Positions 61,501 to 64,000 of a stretch of DNA of 64,000 nt are shown here, piece by piece. The DNA comes from Aradus depressus (lineage: Eukaryota; Arthropoda; Insecta; Hemiptera; Aradidae). Numbering within the stretch: position 1 is the first letter of the stretch; each line of letters opens with the position of its first letter. Location of the stretch: positions 10,160,001 to 10,224,000 of the forward strand of contig OY759218.1 of the NCBI GenBank assembly GCA_963662175.1, in the 5' to 3' direction. The notes beneath the pieces were generated by a model. It ran no database searches, was not told the DNA's origin, and worked only from the letters and a program-made list of their open reading frames with translations. Position numbers and translations under genes: made by a program.

Positions 61501-63457
61501 TTAATGAAGAATTTCAAAAAAAAACCACAAAGATCTTGGCAAGCGAAAGATGTATAGCTATCGCATATTATTAACTAAGAGTCTGACAGCCAAGCAGCGC
61601 TGCAAGCGTTGCGAGCAGTCATCATAGATTCCAAAATCGTCCTGGAATTCATTCAAACATTGGAGTCCCTGACGTACCAAAATAGAGTGGAATTGAGAGG
61701 GGTGCCAGGGCACCGGGGGTTTGAGGGCAACGAAAGGGCTGATCAACTGGCCAGGTCAGGAGCTGACAGAAAACCTATAGGACCGGAACCCTTCTGCGGG
61801 ATCTCTAAGAGCACCGCAAGGGTGGCAGTTAATGGTTGGCTGACCAGGAATCACATCCAGTTCTGGAGAGGGGTCCCAAAGCAAAGACATTCAGAACTCT
61901 TTATAGCGGAACCCTCAGAGAAAAGGAGCCGAGAGCTCCTGAATAGGAGTAGAATGGATCTAAGAGCTATGACAGGGCTGATTACAGGACACTGTCATAT
62001 GAACAAACACCTACACAATTTGGGCATCGCAAGAAGCCCTCTGTGCAGGAAATGTGGCGAGGAAAATGAGACTCCGGTTCATATTCTAAGCCGGTGCGGG
62101 GCACTAGAAAGCAGACGATTTTACTGCTTCGGGTCTGCCATAACGGAACCGAAGCAGGTTATGAAAAGAACCTGCAGAAGAATCCTGGACTTTATTAAAG
62201 ATACAGAGCGGCTGTAGGGTCCAACACACACAGGGCACACAATAGGCCTACTCTGGCCGCGGTGACACAATCAGATCTCGGAAAAAAAAAAAAAAAACAG
62301 TATCAGGCTATTTTATTTTATTAATTTTTTTTGCAGGTTAGATCTTACAACCCTCGAACATCCTTCGGCGAACATCAGTTTTTTATATACATTAAAGCTC
62401 AGGATGCTGCCGTCGTTTATTTACCTATTGTTCCTACGAAGCTTGGTGATATTAACGTGAAAGTTATGGCTTCCACTCTTATTGGAAAAGATGTTGTTAC
62501 GAAGAAATTGCATGTCCTGGTCTGTTTTTTTCTTATGTACATAAATAATTATTGTTGTGATATTATCTACAACTGGTTGTAATTAGGTTTTGCAATCCCT
62601 TTTGCGGCTGGATTTTCTTTATCGTCGTTTCCTTTTCCTGTAGTGCCTTTCAGGTTAGGGTTACCTCGGATCTACCTCTCTCCTAACCTCCTCAGTCTGC
62701 CAAAGTTGTCAAATTTTCGATAGAGGTAGATTTAAAATTTTATTTTATAATATTTTTTCCGCAAAATTTAGGACTCCCACTGCGGCGAAAGAGCGCTGTG
62801 GTAGTAGGAGGTATGACCAAATAGCTGAAGCTCGGCCATAAGTTACAAACAAAACCAAATTCAAGTATGAGCAAAGTATCTAGTATAAAAACAAATCTAG
62901 TTATTTGTAATTAAAATTATACGTTATAAATCAAACCCAATTTTTTCCAATCTCGTGTTTCCGGGGTATCTCGAACTCCCTAGATTGAAAAAAATGATCC
63001 GGGATGACAAACCCTAGTTATGGGACCTGGTGTGAGACACGGCTACAATTAATTTCCCTTCTATTTTAGGAGAATAACTAAACACTTTTTGAAAATTGTA
63101 GACTAATTATCTCTATAACTTTTTGACTTTATTTTTATTTATTATTAGCACATATTCTGGTTAATTGTTTTGTTATTTCATTAAAGCAATTGAAAAATAA
63201 TATATATATTTATTTTTTAGGCTGATGGACTTCCTCAATATCGACATGAATCTATATTACTTGATTTGAGCAATAGAGCATATATTTTTCAATATATGCA
63301 TGTTAATGTTACCGATACTCCTATAATACCTTATGATGAAGACAGGTATTACATTTTCGGATCCAATAAAGCATTTGTATCTGTGGTTGGAGATGTTGTT
63401 GGACCTATATTTCCCACGATGCCAGTAAATGCAACTTCTCTTCTGAATTTGCCGATG
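43525..63457 (+). CDS. Mcr: Macroglobulin complement-related (Mcr/TEP family) protein, 3' end beyond window
   Basis: Secreted alpha-2-macroglobulin/thioester-protein family; insect Mcr acts in septate-junction assembly and pathogen recognition. Exons: 43525-43541, 43657-43797, 44451-44631, 45099-45267, 46067-46179, 46385-46525, 49257-49448, 53326-53388, 53962-54186, 56848-57034, 57460-57629, 57900-58151, 58241-58390, 58562-58701, 58877-59040, 59915-60138, 61037-61213, 62337-62519, 63221-63457. They sum to 1,042 in-phase codons. The first two exons join to a signal peptide MARNVIWAIILVFVCFAYGQ. MG domains follow (YFIVASKMVRPGQVYRL; FIQTDKPVYMQGQT). An LDLa module lies where Mcr proteins have one, then VMASTLIG-KDVV and ADGLPQYRHESILLDLSNRA. 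The window ends just before the thioester/pseudo-thioester segment. The first donor (GTGTGC) and the one at 62520 (GTCTGT) are weak. Introns hold RTE, R1/jockey, foldback and Helitron-like insertions. Confidence 0.93.
45142..45432 (+). repeat. 149-bp tandem duplication of the end of Mcr exon 4 and its donor
   Basis: The segment from AAGGATTGTATAATGCTGTT (45142) through the donor and first intron bases is repeated at 45291 with almost no differences. The second copy includes a full donor (GGTAAAACT) but no acceptor of its own. Since 149 is not a multiple of three, using the second donor would shift the frame and read into a stop, so only the first donor gives the conserved product. Confidence 0.9.
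46624..47893. mobile_element. Foldback element with ~550-bp arms
   Basis: The left end ATATGGGTAATTCCATGCCA is matched by the complementary right end TGGCATGGAATTACCCATAT. Arms share GACACATGACCACCTCGGAT, TTGATGCCTT-type and AAAACCGCCGTTA blocks and extend almost to the centre near 47250. No transposase. It lies in the Mcr intron after exon 6. Confidence 0.85.
47912..49230 (+). mobile_element. Helitron-like nonautonomous element (tentative)
   Basis: Begins TCGTCGGCGAATCACCTGCA after an A-run and ends with a GC-rich near-hairpin ACCGGGCGAAGCCGGG, then TAACCTGCTAC before T. A TC start, a hairpin about 10 bases before a CTRR-like end, and an A/T insertion site are Helitron features, though the last base here (CTAC) departs from CTRR. 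Internal CTGATCCCCCGCTGTCTTCG links it to the copies at 22396 and 60287. It contains the 132-bp array. It follows the foldback by only ~20 bp. Confidence 0.5.
48394..48960. repeat. 132-bp tandem repeat, about four units
   Basis: Units start GAAATTCCGCATGTAGCGTC at 48394 (variant), 48527, 48659, 48791 and a diverged fifth at 48923. Periods are 133, 132, 132, 132. Each has CCGCTCAAACATAGACCATG and GTGGGCGGGGCCAATAATTA. It is inside the Helitron-like element in the Mcr intron between exons 6 and 7. Confidence 0.92.
50019..50393 (-). CDS. Lysine/arginine-rich 124-residue ORF of unknown function
   Basis: Begins MAPQKKLTPQEIKAKKKEDA and is extremely basic and helical. It contains EKEKKKCEAKKIKKQVK and SRREQKTARAAWRERSKKSY, then a Pro/Ser-containing tail ending RNSGRKKVRN. 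It looks like the N-terminal coiled-coil module seen at the front of longer uncharacterised, probably transposon-borne proteins of aquatic animals (inference from memory of the general pattern). No catalytic domain follows. A poly(A)-like AATAAA lies ~250 bp downstream on the minus strand. It is antisense inside an Mcr intron. It could be an exon of a longer gene carried by the insert. Confidence 0.5.
   Translation of the reverse strand: MAPQKKLTPQEIKAKKKEDAKRRREKIKRDPVLLAIEREKEKKKCEAKKIKKQVKLVNDMSRREQKTARAAWRERSKKSYEKRKNAARFGQYLASTSPPISEADIPQREFVPFQRNSGRKKVRN
50762..50778. repeat. G homopolymer run
   Basis: About 16 Gs in an otherwise AT-rich intron. Similar runs are at 13278 (G), 25677 (C), 33431 (C), 60660 (G) and 21995 (C). 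Confidence 0.9.
51441..53325. other. Mcr intron sequence without recognised elements
   Basis: AT-rich intron between exons 7 and 8 beyond the CTAGGGAGTGAG insert. A GGGGGGGAGGGGGG stretch is at 51967. Short ORFs look random. Confidence 0.45.
53681..53902. repeat. Near-perfect palindrome in Mcr intron
   Basis: Arms of about 95 bp: GAACTTGAAAGAAATAAAAC at the left and the complementary end TCTTTCAAGTTC at the right. Both include a CATGGGAGTACTTTCGGTAT block or its complement. The centre contains AAGCATAAGAGATAAGACAG. The structure resembles the palindromes at 23561 and 25074 in plan but not in sequence. It is only ~60 bp before exon 9. Confidence 0.85.
54240..56515 (-). mobile_element. RTE-type non-LTR retrotransposon, 5'-truncated
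   Basis: Antisense insertion in the Mcr intron between exons 9 and 10. The 3' end reads GGGTTGTAGCGCCAGATAGG followed by TAGATAGACAG, the short-repeat tail typical of RTE elements rather than poly(A). The 5' part of the endonuclease domain is lost. Confidence 0.85.
54250..56511 (-). CDS. RTE endonuclease/reverse transcriptase polyprotein, 753-codon open frame
   Basis: Uninterrupted frame of 753 residues. About the first 95 are the C-terminal end of an APE-type endonuclease (QIDHLLIS; VDSDHHLIIARIRARI with the SDHH motif). The RT follows from ~330 to ~600: APGDDGLPPELFKYGG, FIDFKSAYDTVRR (first catalytic Asp), KGLRQGDALACLLFNLALEK, then LLGYANDLDIVA. The last should be GFADD or GYADD; here the first Asp of the pair is Asn, which should kill polymerase activity. 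LKEFTYLG-like and IRPVLIYASQTWTLSKSDEK segments form the thumb/C-terminus. The Met at 56511 is simply the first in the truncated frame. Long open frame suggests a young copy. Confidence 0.88.
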   Translation of the reverse strand: MSQLCLTEYSPLRSLHDESNDNGKRIVHFAASRNMVIGSTLFPGRRIHKATWRSPDGATFNQIDHLLISARHKVNLLSNRTYRGANVDSDHHLIIARIRARISSTRANRLTRQKKWNTIKLKDPDICATFQNQLEVRLNETFRVARMENIQDTWNGLEAVINKAAEITLGTNEPERKSPWFDEECKRITEDKNGAYRTMVQRRYTRQATENYRIKRRLEKRLHRKKKREWENKQLEEVEIMRDTNKNRMFFQKVNKGRAPFKPRLLACRKEDGSLLTNKEDVLHRWTRHFNELLNEGAIDSEENYEIPDINQDDREIEPPELEEIQNAIAQMKNHKAPGDDGLPPELFKYGGEALYKAMYDLVFMIWMQEDIPIQWKKAVVCPVHKKGEQLECANYRGISLLQCAYKILSNVLYNRLVPFAEREIGKYQSGFTKGRSTIDQIFTLRMILERSHEFKMTTHHLFIDFKSAYDTVRRPKLYKAMEEMNIPLKLIRLVRMTMQDVQCKVRIQSDYSSEFPSSKGLRQGDALACLLFNLALEKVVRDSGIRIRGTIFSKSVQLLGYANDLDIVARSYPALESAFLGLQEAAAAMGLRINESKIKYMYTGVDANPHSRSLSIGPYSFERVKEFTYLGSQITTRNETSAEIKKRLTAANRCYFGLLRHMRSSLLSRHIKLRLYKTLIRPVLIYASQTWTLSKSDEKDLLIFERKILRRVFGPVKDGLVWRIRKNREIYEPNGGGSLRRPGPTRVVAPDR
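58877..59040 (+). CDS. Mcr: LDL-receptor class A module exon of Mcr
   Basis: Encodes six cysteines in LDLa order (CNKT, DCLNGRC, QRCDRRIDC, DEAGC; the last Cys codon is completed by the next exon at 59915). The acidic calcium-cage residues D..DCEDGTDE are present. The donor GTACGT after 59040 is chosen because it keeps frame with PTFNSTELLHFRKF in the next exon; the GT at 59045 would hit a stop. A single LDLa inside a macroglobulin backbone distinguishes Mcr from ordinary insect TEPs and supports the gene assignment. Confidence 0.93.
59301..59331 (-). repeat. Terminus of the GGTAAC-CTAG hairpin family (inverted)
   Basis: Plus strand ACTAGCAGTATTACCTGGCG then TTGCCGGGG. The stem CCTGGC/GCCGGG with loop GTT is clear. 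The complement ends in TACTGCTAGT. Intronic in Mcr (after exon 15). C-rich text at 59488 (CCCCCCCACCCCCACAACCC) may be part of the same insert. Confidence 0.6.
60287..60874 (-). mobile_element. Second Helitron-like copy of the 47912 family (tentative)
   Basis: On the minus strand it begins near AGTCGGCGACTCACCGGCTA, continues with TGTACTTCCCCAGC, and ends at a perfect hairpin CCCCGGCACAGCCGGG followed by TCACACTTCTAT. The start matches 47912 and 22396. The inner part contains a G-run at 60660 and blocks of the AGCTGGGGAAGTA family. Mcr intron between exons 16 and 17. Confidence 0.5.
61575..62297 (+). pseudogene. Retrotransposon RNase H / zinc-knuckle 3' fragment
   Basis: Frame from ~61587 reads SDSQAALQAL (RNase H catalytic Asp), VELRGVPGHRGFEGNERADQ (His and Asp block), then a C-terminal CCHC-like knuckle CRKCGEENETPVHILSRC and a stop at 62217. 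About 210 residues are intact. This architecture is typical of the 3' end of I/R1/jockey-group elements with RNase H. An A-run at 62282-62297 ends it. The 5' end is truncated (stop just upstream). Sense insertion in the Mcr intron, only ~40 bp before the exon 18 acceptor. Confidence 0.85.
62757..62848 (+). mobile_element. SINE body copy, diverged
   Basis: Carries TTTAGGACTCCCACTGCGGC, GAAAGAGCGCTGTGGTAGTA and GCTCGGCCATAAGTTAC, matching the end of the copies at 25856 and 30375. Mcr intron between exons 18 and 19. Confidence 0.55.
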
Positions 63458-64000
63458 GTAAAATATGATATAATATTGAATTTTAAGTATAATGTTAGTA
63501 CAATAAGTATAATCTAGATCGCATGGGGAGTGGGAATAATGAGGAATAAGGCCCGCTCCGTTTTTCTCTAAGGCTAAAGGAAATCAAGTGATTCATGTTT
63601 TTTTTTGACGAAGGGCTCTTAACTCTAAAGGACGAACTCAGATTGCAAAAAATTAAGATTTTCACTCAGTTCCATTCATGCTCTGTTCAAGTCTTAGGCC
63701 GGCCTCACATTATCACAAACAAAACGTTTGCGGGCAACACAACATTATTTCGAAGGGCCCTTTAATTCCTTTTGAAATTATTGCAACTTAATCATAACAA
63801 AGTCCTATATCCACCCCCAATTTCGCTTCCAGTATGTTTTAAAATGTCAGAAGAGAAAATGATAGCGTGGTCCCAGTTTTGTGGGATACATTCACAAATT
63901 TTAATAATCGACGATATTGGGTTCACCTTTTCTTAATGCAAAGAAACGAAAGCAACTCTTTAATTAATTTTAACATTAATATAGTGACAAGTTTAAAAAT
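63458..64000. other. Start of Mcr intron 19
   Basis: The donor GTAAAA follows LNLPM. No further exon is seen before the window ends. CTCACATTATCACAAACAAA at 63699 with CGTTTGCGGGCAAC resembles the end of a TIR element (compare 44012, GTATTACACTATCAAAAG plus CTCGCGGG), not pursued. Confidence 0.5.

Overview
The window is AT-rich animal nuclear DNA with spliced genes (GT-AG introns), long introns and intergenic spaces packed with mobile elements. The gene content (an Mcr-type macroglobulin with an LDLa domain, a PHF8/KDM7-type demethylase, ribosomal protein P0) and the mix of Tc1/mariner, piggyBac, RTE, jockey-like and foldback elements point to an arthropod. A crustacean such as a caligid copepod (sea louse) is my best guess. 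That is inference; no database was searched.

Layout. 0-4.6 kb: 5' half of ribosomal protein P0 on the minus strand (three coding exons plus a likely 5'UTR exon; the 3' half lies beyond base 1), with a decayed retrotransposon fragment and a small 45-bp tandem array next to it. 4.6-10.9 kb: the last two exons of a plus-strand gene with one C2H2 finger and a KVTF motif; its intron holds a nearly intact Tc1 element whose transposase has one internal stop. 10.9-15.9 kb: intergenic, with a 114-bp tandem array, a ~0.93-kb foldback element and a Harbinger-like MITE. 15.99-33.71 kb: minus-strand KDM7/PHF8-like histone demethylase, 13 exons in consistent phase from the PHD-JmjC linker to the C-terminus; the PHD exon was not found. 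Its introns carry a jockey-like RT, a mariner with ~300-bp inverted repeats, SINEs and perfect palindromes. 33.7-43.5 kb: intergenic, with jockey-like fragments and two broken piggyBac transposases of different clades side by side. 43.5-64 kb: plus-strand Mcr/TEP-like gene, 19 exons (1,042 codons, all phases consistent), cut off by the window end exactly before the thioester-site region.

The three main genes have unrelated roles: translation, histone demethylation, and complement-like/septate-junction macroglobulin. They form no operon-like unit. What ties the window together is the mobile DNA. At least ten inverted-repeat (foldback) structures occur. A dispersed family ends in a GC hairpin followed by GGTAACCTGCTAG. 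A tRNA-related SINE family is present. One intronic segment carries seven same-strand copies of CTAGGGAGTGAG around a lysine-rich ORF, and I could not assign it to a known element.
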